From DATARH01 sp035935235 (GTDB taxonomy: Bacteria > Pseudomonadota > Alphaproteobacteria > ATCC43930 > CGMCC-115725), in NCBI GenBank assembly GCA_035935235.1, contig DASYXG010000286.1, positions 1-22,248 on the forward strand: DNA of 22,248 nucleotides. The letters run 5' to 3'. The translations under genes and the position numbers were made by a program. Under the pieces are notes generated by a model. The model ran no database searches. It was not told the DNA's origin and was given only the letters and a program-made list of their open reading frames with translations. Below are positions 1-8,648 of the stretch, one piece after another (the first letter of the stretch is position 1; the number at the start of each line of letters is the position of its first letter).

Positions 1-135
1 ACACCCAAAGCCAAGCCCGCCGCAAAAGCCGCTGCTCGTCAGCCAGCTACCGCCCGAATGCGCGGCGGTGGCGACAGCGAAGTAAGCACATACTTGAGCC
101 GAGGCGCCGCCTGCGCGAGCATGACGGCGCAATAA
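1..135 (+). CDS. Possible C-terminal tail of an upstream protein (partial)
   Basis: Frame 1 is open from the first base to a TAA at 133-135 and would encode a 44-residue tail beginning with a Lys/Ala/Pro-rich stretch (PKAKPAAKAAARQPA). Low-complexity Ala/Lys tails of this kind are common at the C-termini of alphaproteobacterial proteins, but no domain is visible. The stop lies 13 bases before the next start codon, and the Shine-Dalgarno of the next gene overlaps this stop, which would fit an operon. It could equally be a chance open frame in GC-rich DNA, and the protein cannot be identified from this piece. Confidence 0.3.
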   Translation, partial: TPKAKPAAKAAARQPATARMRGGGDSEVSTYLSRGAACASMTAQ

Positions 136-148
136 GGAGAGAACGGCC

Positions 149-1252
149 ATGGATGTCGGCATTCAAATGGTCTTCGCCAGCTATGGCTGGAACGACATCA
201 GCGATCAGCAGGTCTGGGACGAGGAGTTGCGCCTGGCGCGGCTCGCCGACGAGCTCGGCTTCGATGTGCTGTGGTCGGTCGAGCACCATTTCTACGACTA
301 CTCGTTCTGCCCCGATAACCTGCAGCTGATGAGCTACCTGGCCGGGGTCACCAGCCACGCCGATCTCGGCACGGCGGCAGTCATCCTGCCATGGCACGAT
401 CCGCTGCGCGTCGTCGAGCAGGTTGCGATCCTCGATCAGGTCAGCTGCGGGCGCTTCCGCTTCGGCATCGGGCGCGGACTATCGCGCCGCGAGTTCGCCC
501 ATTTTCGCGGGCCGATCTCGATGGACGAGTCGCGCGAGCGCTTCGACGAGGCCGCGCCGATGATCCTCGACGCGCTGCGCACCGGCTACATGGAGGGCAA
601 CGGCAAGTTCTATAAGCAGCCGCGCACCCCGATCCGGCCCAAGCCGGCGCGCAGCCTCGAGGGCCGCACCTACGCGGTCGCGTCGAGCGAGGACTCGGTC
701 GAAGCTGCGGCGCGATTGAAGGCGCGGATGGTGATGTTCGCCGACCGGCCCTGGCCGATGCGCCTGCCGCAGATCGAGCGGCACCGCGAGCTGTTCCGGC
801 AATTCCATAGCGCAGACGCGCCGCCCTTCCTGATCGCCGATTTCTGCGTCTGCACGCCGACGATGGACGGGATCGACGACCTCGCCCGCCGTCACATGGG
901 GTCGTTCGTCGACAGCAATCTCGAACACTATGAGCTGCTGACCGGCCATTTCTCGCGAATCAAAGGCTACGATGCTTATGCCAAGAAGGCCGAGCTGGCG
1001 AAGGAGGCCGGCCGCGACGGCATCGTCGAGGCGTTCCTCAAGGCCGCCGTCTACGGTACCCCCGACCGCATTCTGCGCACCCTCGAAGAACGCCGCGCCG
1101 CGGTTGGCGAATTCGAGCTGTGCACCTCGTTCCGCTTTGGCGGCACGCCTTACCCGCTCGCCGAGCAGTCGCTGCGGCTCTATGCCAAGGAAGTCCTGCC
1201 GGTACTCAAGTCGTGGACGGCCGAGCCCACCGTCAGGGACGCCGCAAAATAG
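149..1252 (+). CDS. LLM-class flavin-dependent monooxygenase (luciferase-like)
   Basis: This is a 367-residue protein of the bacterial luciferase-like family, TIM-barrel enzymes that use reduced FMN (or F420 in some lineages) and O2 to oxidise small organic substrates in the cytoplasm. The N-terminal strand-helix pattern is typical, with VEHHF at about residues 44-48 and a strongly family-like stretch near 81-110 (PWHDPLRVVEQ followed by GRFRFGIGRG). A later YGTPDRILRTLEE segment near 305-320 is also typical. The start is an ATG with the Shine-Dalgarno AAGGAGA at 134-140, eight bases upstream. The length is normal for the family. No reductase partner sits beside it and the substrate cannot be inferred. 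Its stop codon directly abuts the stop of the convergent gene. Confidence 0.88.
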   Translation: MDVGIQMVFASYGWNDISDQQVWDEELRLARLADELGFDVLWSVEHHFYDYSFCPDNLQLMSYLAGVTSHADLGTAAVILPWHDPLRVVEQVAILDQVSCGRFRFGIGRGLSRREFAHFRGPISMDESRERFDEAAPMILDALRTGYMEGNGKFYKQPRTPIRPKPARSLEGRTYAVASSEDSVEAAARLKARMVMFADRPWPMRLPQIERHRELFRQFHSADAPPFLIADFCVCTPTMDGIDDLARRHMGSFVDSNLEHYELLTGHFSRIKGYDAYAKKAELAKEAGRDGIVEAFLKAAVYGTPDRILRTLEERRAAVGEFELCTSFRFGGTPYPLAEQSLRLYAKEVLPVLKSWTAEPTVRDAAK

Positions 1253-2266
1253 CTAATGGAGGCGCGGTGCCTTTAGAAGCCGCGTGCGGTCGGCCGAAGG
1301 CACGCGCACTGTGATCGGCTCCTTGTCACGCTGGATTTGCAGCACGACCTCGCAACCGGCCTGGCCGCTGGCCCAGACCCGACGCCAGAACGAGGCGAGG
1401 CTCGACACCGGATCGTCGCGCACCGCGAGGATCCGGTCGCCCGGTTTCAACCCACTCTTGATCGCTGGTCCGCGCTCGGACATGCCGGCGATGACGACCG
1501 CGTTCTCGTCATCGACCTCGGCGGCATAGAGGCCGAGCCACGGCCGCGGCGGGCGGTTCGGCCGGCCGTAGGTCAGCAGATCGTCGAGGATCGGCGGCAA
1601 CAGGTCGATCGGCACCACCATGTTGACGTCGCGCCGGAGTTCGCGGCCGTTCGAGCGCTGCACATGCAGCGAGCCGATGCCGATAAGGCTGCCATTGGCG
1701 GCGATGAGCCCGGCGCCGCCCCAGAACGGATGCGCCGGCGCGGTGAAGATCGCGCGGTCGAGCAGATATTCCCAATGCCCGGCAAATTCCTGGCGGGCCA
1801 CGACCGTGGCGGCGATCGCATGACGGCGCCCGCCCTCGGCGGCGATGATGACTTTGTCGCCGGCGCCAACGCGAACCCCCGCGCCCAATTCAATCGGCGG
1901 GACGTTGAGCCGCCCCAGTGCTTGCACCAGCCCGAACCCGGTTTCCTGGTCGTAGCCGATCACCGTCGCCGGCACAGCGCCGCCAACCCCGGAGGTAAGC
2001 CAGATCGAGTCGGCCTCGGTGATCAGATAGCCGATCGTGAGGACCAGTCCGTCCTTGCGGATGAGGACGCCGCTGCCGGCGCGCTCCGTGCCGAGCGTCG
2101 TCGCGGTGAACGCATCCTCGGGGATTGTCGCCTGCAGGCCCAGGACCCCGTTGAGCGCTTCATCCAGATCGAACCCGACATCCTCGGGCTTCGGCTGAAG
2201 CTCGGTCGGGATTTCCCAGTCGATGGTGCGCGCCATGTTTCGCGGCTCGTTCGTGATCAACGCCAC
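1253..2266 (-). CDS. HtrA/DegP-like trypsin-fold protein with PDZ domain, catalytically dead
   Basis: The 337-residue protein has an HtrA-like chymotrypsin fold (about 60-225) followed by a PDZ domain (about 242-322, with RPWLGLY and SGLKPGDRILAV). The family landmarks are clear: GSGVLIRKDG before the His site, VIGYDQETG before the Asp site and NGSLIGIGSL after the Ser site. All three catalytic positions are changed: the NNHVV motif reads IGYLI (His to Tyr80), SDIAL reads TGFGL (Asp to Gly110), and NSGGA reads FWGGA (Ser to Trp182). There is no signal peptide or membrane segment, unlike periplasmic HtrA proteins. The frame starts with GTG at 2264-2266. An ATG 30 bases inside (2234-2236) is a plausible alternative, and neither has a strong ribosome site. 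It is divergent from groES. An inactive, PDZ-based binding role is my inference. Confidence 0.85.
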   Translation of the reverse strand: MALITNEPRNMARTIDWEIPTELQPKPEDVGFDLDEALNGVLGLQATIPEDAFTATTLGTERAGSGVLIRKDGLVLTIGYLITEADSIWLTSGVGGAVPATVIGYDQETGFGLVQALGRLNVPPIELGAGVRVGAGDKVIIAAEGGRRHAIAATVVARQEFAGHWEYLLDRAIFTAPAHPFWGGAGLIAANGSLIGIGSLHVQRSNGRELRRDVNMVVPIDLLPPILDDLLTYGRPNRPPRPWLGLYAAEVDDENAVVIAGMSERGPAIKSGLKPGDRILAVRDDPVSSLASFWRRVWASGQAGCEVVLQIQRDKEPITVRVPSADRTRLLKAPRLH

Positions 2267-2344
2267 ACTATAACGCAGCGAGAGTGCGCTGCGCCCTCAC
2301 ACTTGTCAAAATTCCAGGTCAAAATGGCAAATTCCGCCCCGCGC

Positions 2345-2373
2345 TTGACAATTTAGGGCCAGCCAACTATGTC
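2345..2373 (+). promoter_or_regulatory. sigma70-type promoter of groES-groEL
   Basis: A perfect -35 hexamer TTGACA lies at 2345-2350. After a 17-base spacer a -10-like TATGTC lies at 2368-2373. The predicted start of transcription, near 2380, falls inside the CIRCE operator, so a bound HrcA would block it. The -10 is only partly consensus, so its exact position is a prediction. Confidence 0.65.
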
Positions 2374-2374
2374 A

Positions 2375-2401
2375 GCAGCACTCTTACCCCTAGAGTGCTA
2401 A
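2375..2401 (+). promoter_or_regulatory. CIRCE operator (HrcA binding site)
   Basis: The inverted repeat GCAGCACTC-N9-GAGTGCTAA matches the CIRCE consensus TTAGCACTC-N9-GAGTGCTAA. The right arm is perfect and the left arm differs at its first two bases. It lies between the promoter and the groES ribosome site, the standard position for heat-shock repression by HrcA. The hrcA gene itself is not in this window. Confidence 0.95.
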
Positions 2402-2436
2402 TTCGGGTCGCTAAGCGAAATCTCAAGGAGGGCTTT

Positions 2437-2724
2437 ATGGCATTTCGGCCATTGCATGACCGCGTGCTGGTTCGGCGCGTGGAATCCGAAGCAAAGACAT
2501 CGGGAGGCATCATCATTCCCGACACCGCGCAAGAAAAGCCGATGGAAGGCGAGGTCGTTTCGTGCGGCCCGGGCTCCCGCGGCGATGATGGCAAGCTCGT
2601 GCCGATGGACGTCAAGAAGGGCGACCGGGTGCTGTTCGGCAAATGGTCGGGCACCGAGGTCAAGCTCGACGGCGAAGAGCTGATCATCATGAAAGAGTCC
2701 GACATCATGGGCGTAATCGCCTGA
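2437..2724 (+). CDS. groES: Co-chaperonin GroES (Cpn10)
   Basis: The 95-residue protein is a full-length GroES. It begins MAFRPLHDRVLVRRVE, has the mobile loop SGGIIIPDTAQEKPMEGEVV at about 23-42, and ends EELIIMKESDIMGVIA. GroES caps the GroEL ring as a heptamer in the cytoplasm during ATP-driven protein folding. The frame stays open further upstream, but the ATG at 2437 is the true start: it has a strong Shine-Dalgarno AAGGAGG at 2426-2432, and the extension would run back through the CIRCE operator and promoter. groEL follows after 22 bases in the same heat-shock operon. Confidence 0.98.
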   Translation: MAFRPLHDRVLVRRVESEAKTSGGIIIPDTAQEKPMEGEVVSCGPGSRGDDGKLVPMDVKKGDRVLFGKWSGTEVKLDGEELIIMKESDIMGVIA

Positions 2725-2746
2725 CCGGCTTTGGAGGAATACGAAA

Positions 2747-4387
<1,641 letters not shown>

Positions 4388-4412
4388 GCTGCCCGACCAG
4401 AACTGACCAAGG

Positions 4413-4453
4413 AGCTGCCTGTCCGTGGCGACGCGGACAGGCAGCTTTCATTT
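4413..4453 (+). terminator. Rho-independent terminator of groES-groEL
   Basis: A perfect 13-base-pair stem is formed by AGCTGCCTGTCCG (4413-4425) and CGGACAGGCAGCT (4434-4446), with an eight-base loop. The following sequence TTCATTTC is T-rich but not a pure T run. It lies 25 bases after the groEL stop codon. Confidence 0.85.
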
Positions 4454-4511
4454 CGGCCAAAGCTCGACGATTAGCCGCACCGGGCGCAACCCTGCGACCC
4501 GCCTGCAATCC

Positions 4512-4540
4512 TTGTCACGGGCGGGCTGGTTACCCATACT
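4512..4540 (+). promoter_or_regulatory. Candidate promoter of the J-domain gene, giving a possible leaderless mRNA
   Basis: TTGTCA (4512-4517) and CATACT (4535-4540) are separated by 17 bases and resemble sigma70 -35 and -10 hexamers. Transcription would start about six to eight bases later, at or next to the ATG at 4547. No Shine-Dalgarno precedes that ATG, so the mRNA may be leaderless. Prediction only. Confidence 0.45.
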
Positions 4541-4546
4541 GAGCCG

Positions 4547-5122
4547 ATGAGGCGGGTTGTGACCGATCCAGCCGTGACAGTAGCGCCGGTGCCACCGTCA
4601 CGGCTTTGCGACCACCCCGGCTGCGAAGCCGGCGGCGAGTTCCGTGCGCCCCGCTCGCGCCTCGAGCTCAACCATTACTACTGGTTCTGTCTCGATCACG
4701 TGCGCAGCTACAATGCCGCCTGGAACTACTATGCCGGGATGAGCGAAATCGAGATCGAGGCCGAGATCCGCCGCGACACGGTTTGGCAACGGCCAAGCTG
4801 GAAGCTCGGTCAGCGCCACGGGCCGGCCTACGAGGCGCGGATTAACGATGCGCTCGGCCTCTATGGCAAGGACGGCCAGCAACAGCGGCGCAACGGCAAC
4901 CACGGGTCCGACGCGGGCTCGCGCGCCGCCTCGGCTCGCGAGCAGGCGCTGGCGGTGTTCGACCTCGACCCGCCCTTTACCCAATCCAGTCTCAAGGCTC
5001 GATACAAGGTGCTGGTGAAACTGCACCACCCCGACGCTCACGGCGGGGACAAGGAAGCGGAGGAAAAGCTGAAGATCATCAATCAGGCCTACACCACGCT
5101 CAAAGCCAGCTACCTCGCTTGA
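4547..5122 (+). CDS. J-domain protein with N-terminal Cys/His motif, upstream of cobST
   Basis: The 191-residue protein has a C-terminal J domain (about 136-190). It shows the HPD tripeptide at 161-163, preceded by YKVLVKLH and followed by KLKIINQAYTTLK, so it should stimulate a DnaK-type ATPase. The N-terminal part has C21, C26, C48 and H51 (CDHPGC, then WFCLDH), which could bind zinc, and a conserved-looking aromatic stretch NHYYWFCLDHVRSYN. A charged linker (about 105-135) joins the two parts. The gene lies 61 bases before cobS on the same strand, an association I recall from other alphaproteobacteria. A role in folding or assembling the CobST chelatase is therefore plausible but inferred. 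GTG at 4559 is an alternative start. Confidence 0.85.
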   Translation: MRRVVTDPAVTVAPVPPSRLCDHPGCEAGGEFRAPRSRLELNHYYWFCLDHVRSYNAAWNYYAGMSEIEIEAEIRRDTVWQRPSWKLGQRHGPAYEARINDALGLYGKDGQQQRRNGNHGSDAGSRAASAREQALAVFDLDPPFTQSSLKARYKVLVKLHHPDAHGGDKEAEEKLKIINQAYTTLKASYLA

Positions 5123-5183
5123 CCCTTCAGCAGGACCGACCGCTCGACCGACCCACGAACCAACCCTAGAAAGTCCCAAGAGA

Positions 5184-6185
5184 ATGGCCACCGTTCAACC
5201 TACGGAACTCCCCGTCACGCCTATCGGCATGCCCGACATCAAAGTGTCGGTGCGCCAGACTTTCGGCATCGACAGCGACCTCGAAGTGCCAGCGTTCAGC
5301 CAGCCGAGTGAGCACGTCCCCGATCATGACGAGGCCTATCGCTTCGACCATGACACGACGTTGGCGATCCTCGCCGGGTTTGCCTTCAACCGCCGTGTGA
5401 TGATCTGCGGCTACCACGGCACCGGCAAGTCGACCCATGTCGAGCAGGTCGCTTCGCGCCTTAACTGGCCGTGCATCCGCGTCAACCTCGACAGCCATAT
5501 CAGCCGTATCGACCTGATCGGCAAGGACGCGATTGTCTTGCGCGACAACAAGCAGGTGACCGAGTTCCGCGAGGGCCTCCTGCCTTGGGCGCTGCAGCAC
5601 CCGGTAGCGCTGTGCTTCGACGAATACGATGCCGGCCGTCCGGACGTGATGTTCGTCATCCAGCGCGTGCTCGAAGTCGAGGGCAAGCTGACCCTGCTCG
5701 ACCAGAACCGGGTGATCCGCCCGCACAAGGCGTTCCGCCTGTTCGCCACCGCCAACACGGTCGGCCTCGGCGACACCACCGGCCTCTACCACGGCACCCA
5801 GCAGATCAACCAAGGCCAGATGGACCGCTGGAGCATCGTCGCGACGCTCAACTACCTGCCGCACGACGCCGAGTGCAACATCGTGCTCGCCAAGGTGCCG
5901 CATTACGACAACGAGGAGGGCAAGCGGAAGATCAGCGCGATGGTCGCGCTCGCCGACCTCACCCGCAACGGCTTCATCAACGGCGATATTTCGACCGTGA
6001 TGTCGCCGCGCACGGTGATGACCTGGGCCGAGAATGCGCGCATCTTCAACGACCTTGCCTTCGCCTTCCGCCTCACCTTCCTCAACAAATGTGACGAGAC
6101 GGAACGCCCGGCGGTCGCCGAGTACTATCAGCGCTGCTTCGGCACCGAGCTGCCCGAGACTGGCGTTAACGCGACCTTGATGTAG
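5184..6185 (+). CDS. cobS: Cobaltochelatase subunit CobS (AAA+ ATPase)
   Basis: The 333-residue protein is a MoxR-related AAA+ ATPase of the aerobic cobaltochelatase. With CobT it forms a ring complex that drives CobN to insert Co2+ into hydrogenobyrinic acid a,c-diamide during cobalamin synthesis. Visible motifs are Walker A GYHGTGKS (76-83), Walker B ALCFDEYD (142-149), sensor-1 ATAN (188-191) and a probable arginine finger in QMDRW (R215). The N-terminal MPDIKVSVRQTFGID segment is characteristic of CobS. The ATG has AAGAGA just upstream. cobT follows after 15 bases, so the two are co-transcribed. cobN is not in the window. Confidence 0.96.
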   Translation: MATVQPTELPVTPIGMPDIKVSVRQTFGIDSDLEVPAFSQPSEHVPDHDEAYRFDHDTTLAILAGFAFNRRVMICGYHGTGKSTHVEQVASRLNWPCIRVNLDSHISRIDLIGKDAIVLRDNKQVTEFREGLLPWALQHPVALCFDEYDAGRPDVMFVIQRVLEVEGKLTLLDQNRVIRPHKAFRLFATANTVGLGDTTGLYHGTQQINQGQMDRWSIVATLNYLPHDAECNIVLAKVPHYDNEEGKRKISAMVALADLTRNGFINGDISTVMSPRTVMTWAENARIFNDLAFAFRLTFLNKCDETERPAVAEYYQRCFGTELPETGVNATLM

Positions 6186-6200
6186 AGGGAGGTAAGCCGC

Positions 6201-8051
6201 ATGGCGCAAGATTTCTCGCCGACCGAAATCTTCAAGCGGGCGACCGCGACGACATTGCGGGCGATCGCCGAGGATGACGAGGTCAACGTCACCTTCGGCC
6301 CGGAGCCGGCCGGACTTTCGGGGCGGCGTGTGCGTTTGCCGAACCCGGCGCGCGACCTGCCGCCCGACGAGGTGGCGCAGCTGCGCGGCGCCGCCGACAG
6401 CCTGGCGTTGCGGCTCAAATATCATGACGATGCAGTGCATTCGAAACGGGTGCCCGGTGGGCCGCTGGCGCGAGCGATTTTCGAGTCGCTGGAGCAGGCA
6501 CGGGTCGAAGCGTTGGGCTCCAAGCGTATGGTCGGGGTCTCCGCCAACCTCTCGGCAATGCTCGACGAGCAGTATCGGCGCCAAGGTTTCGAGCGCGTCA
6601 CCGAGCGCACCGAGGGGACGATGGCCGAGGCGGTGCGGCTCCTCACCCGCGAGGCGCTGACCAGGGAGCCACCGCCACCGGCGGCGCGGAAGGTCGTCGA
6701 TTTGTGGCGGCCCTGGCTCGAGGGCAAGATCGCCAAGGACCTCAGCGAGCTCGACAAGCAGATTCTCGACCAGGACGCCTACGCCCGCACCACGCGACGG
6801 CTGATCCAGGACCTCGATCTCGATCTTGGCGAGATGGACGAGTCGTCCGACGACCAGCAAAGCCAGGGCGACGAGCAGGACGGTGAGAACCAGACCGATA
6901 GCGGCGAAAGCGCCACAGCCGGCGCCCAGCCCTCGATGGAGGGTGCGCCGGCCGACGGCGCCACCGACGACGCTGAGCAGGACGGCGACGCCGACACCGA
7001 CGGCGAGATGATGCCGGGCGCCAGCGACGACGATCCCGGTCGGCCCGGCCGCCCCGGCCAGATGCCGCGTGGCCGTCCCGACGAGAACGCGATTTACCGC
7101 GCCTTCAACACGCTGTCGGATGAGGTAATCGAGGCCGATAAGTTGTGCGATGCCGACGAACTCGGCCGGCTGCGCCACCTGCTCGACCAGCAATTGTCGC
7201 ATCTGCAGAGCGTCATCGCCCGGCTCGCCAACCGGCTTCAGCGCCGCCTCTTGGCGCGCCAGACCCGCGCCTGGGAGTTCGACCTCGACGAGGGCATCCT
7301 CGACGCGGCGCGGCTGGCCCGCGTGGTCGCCAACCCGGTGCTGCCCCTCGCCTACAAGCGCGAGCGTGAGACCGATTTCCGCGACACGGTCGTCACCCTG
7401 TTGATCGACAATTCCGGCTCAATGCGCGGCCGGCCGATCACCGTCGCGGCGATGAGCGCCGACATTCTCGCCCGCACCCTGGAGCGCTGCGCGGTCAAGG
7501 TTGAGATCCTCGGCTTCACCACCAAGGCGTGGAAAGGCGGCCAGTCGCGCGAGCGCTGGATCGCCGCCGGCAAGCCGCCCAACCCCGGCCGGCTCAACGA
7601 TTTGCGCCACATCGTCTACAAGCCCGCCGACGCGCCATGGCGACGTGCGCGGCGCAGCCTCGGCCTGATGTTGCGCGAGGGCATCCTCAAGGAGAACATC
7701 GACGGCGAGGCTCTCGCTTGGGCGCACAATCGGCTGCTCACTCGCACCGAGGAACGCAAGATCCTGATGGTGATCTCGGACGGCGCGCCAGTCGATGATT
7801 CGACCCTGTCGGTCAACCCCGGCAACTACCTCGAAAAGCATTTGCGCGAGGTCATTCGCGACATCGAACGCACCGGCGAGGTGGAATTGACCGCGATCGG
7901 CATCGGGCACGATGTGACCCGCTACTACCGCCGCGCTGTCACCATCGTCGATGCCGAGCAGTTGGGCGGCGTCATGCTCGAGCGTCTCGCCGACCTCTTC
8001 GAGGAAGAGGATTCCGGCCAGCACCGGGTCAGAAGCCGAAGGGCGGCTTAA
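6201..8051 (+). CDS. cobT: Cobaltochelatase subunit CobT (VWA domain)
   Basis: The 616-residue protein is the CobT subunit that partners CobS. The N-terminal helical part (about 1-205) is followed by a very acidic, Gln/Asp/Gly-rich linker (about 207-290) and a C-terminal von Willebrand A domain. Its MIDAS motif DNSGSM is at 403-408 (D403, S405, S407) and a second conserved stretch ILMVISDGAP follows. The acidic linker and VWA domain match the family and resemble ChlD/BchD of magnesium chelatase. The ATG has the Shine-Dalgarno GGGAGG at 6187-6192. Length is normal. The stop codon overlaps the stop of the convergent recR by four bases. Confidence 0.96.
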   Translation: MAQDFSPTEIFKRATATTLRAIAEDDEVNVTFGPEPAGLSGRRVRLPNPARDLPPDEVAQLRGAADSLALRLKYHDDAVHSKRVPGGPLARAIFESLEQARVEALGSKRMVGVSANLSAMLDEQYRRQGFERVTERTEGTMAEAVRLLTREALTREPPPPAARKVVDLWRPWLEGKIAKDLSELDKQILDQDAYARTTRRLIQDLDLDLGEMDESSDDQQSQGDEQDGENQTDSGESATAGAQPSMEGAPADGATDDAEQDGDADTDGEMMPGASDDDPGRPGRPGQMPRGRPDENAIYRAFNTLSDEVIEADKLCDADELGRLRHLLDQQLSHLQSVIARLANRLQRRLLARQTRAWEFDLDEGILDAARLARVVANPVLPLAYKRERETDFRDTVVTLLIDNSGSMRGRPITVAAMSADILARTLERCAVKVEILGFTTKAWKGGQSRERWIAAGKPPNPGRLNDLRHIVYKPADAPWRRARRSLGLMLREGILKENIDGEALAWAHNRLLTRTEERKILMVISDGAPVDDSTLSVNPGNYLEKHLREVIRDIERTGEVELTAIGIGHDVTRYYRRAVTIVDAEQLGGVMLERLADLFEEEDSGQHRVRSRRAA

Positions 8052-8629
8052 AGCGACCGTCGCGCCTTGAGCGCCGCGGTCAGGGTGCCTTCGTCGAGAT
8101 AGTCGAGCTCGCCGCCGATCGGCACGCCCTGGGCCAGCCGCGACACGGTCGCACCCGTGGGGACAGCGCGGTCGGCGATGTAATGCGCCGTCGTCTGCCC
8201 GTCGACTGTCGCGTTGAGCGCGAGGATCAACTCCATGCCCGGCGACAGCCGCGCGACCAATTTGCCGATGGCGAGGTCTTCGGGCCCGACCCCGTCCAGC
8301 GCCGACAATGTCCCCCCCAGTACGTGATAGCGGCCGCGAAACGCGGCGGTGCGCTCCAGCGCCCAGAGATCGGCCAAATCCTCGACGACGCAGATCAGGT
8401 TAGGGTCGCGGCGCGGGTCGCGGCAGATCGCGCAGGGCTCGACCGTGTCGAGATTGCCGCAGACCGGACACGGGCGGATCGCCGCCGCCGCGTCGCGCAA
8501 CGCCGCGGCCAGCGGCTCCATGACGCTCTCGCGACGCTTGATCAGGTGCAGTGCCGCGCGTCTGGCCGAGCGCGGCCCCAGCCCCGGCAGTTTCGCTAGC
8601 AATTGGATCAGCGTATCGAGCTCGGACAT
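8048..8629 (-). CDS. recR: Recombination mediator RecR
   Basis: The 193-residue protein is a full-length RecR, which with RecO/RecF helps load RecA on gapped DNA. It shows the N-terminal helix-hairpin-helix (LAKLPGLGPRSARRAALHL, about 11-29), the four-cysteine zinc motif C54, C57, C66, C69, and the Toprim domain starting LICVVEDLADLWALE. The end VSRLAQGVPIGGELDYLDEGTLTAAL is typical. In many bacteria recR directly follows dnaX-ybaB. Here that pair lies more than 3 kb away on the other strand. recR starts 19 bases after the propeller gene on the same strand and may be co-transcribed with it. No clear Shine-Dalgarno is visible immediately before the ATG. Confidence 0.97.
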   Translation of the reverse strand: MSELDTLIQLLAKLPGLGPRSARRAALHLIKRRESVMEPLAAALRDAAAAIRPCPVCGNLDTVEPCAICRDPRRDPNLICVVEDLADLWALERTAAFRGRYHVLGGTLSALDGVGPEDLAIGKLVARLSPGMELILALNATVDGQTTAHYIADRAVPTGATVSRLAQGVPIGGELDYLDEGTLTAALKARRSL

Positions 8630-8648
8630 TGCGGCTTGGTCTGCTACC

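Noticed and set aside
2284..2436. Upstream in-frame extension of groES
   Set aside because: It would cover the promoter and CIRCE operator. The ATG at 2437 has a strong ribosome site and gives the normal length.
5166..7202. Long minus-strand open frame of 678 codons opposite cobS and cobT
   Set aside because: It is fully antisense to two clearly recognised genes. Its product is a Val/Leu/Arg/His-rich shadow of GC-rich codons without domain motifs.
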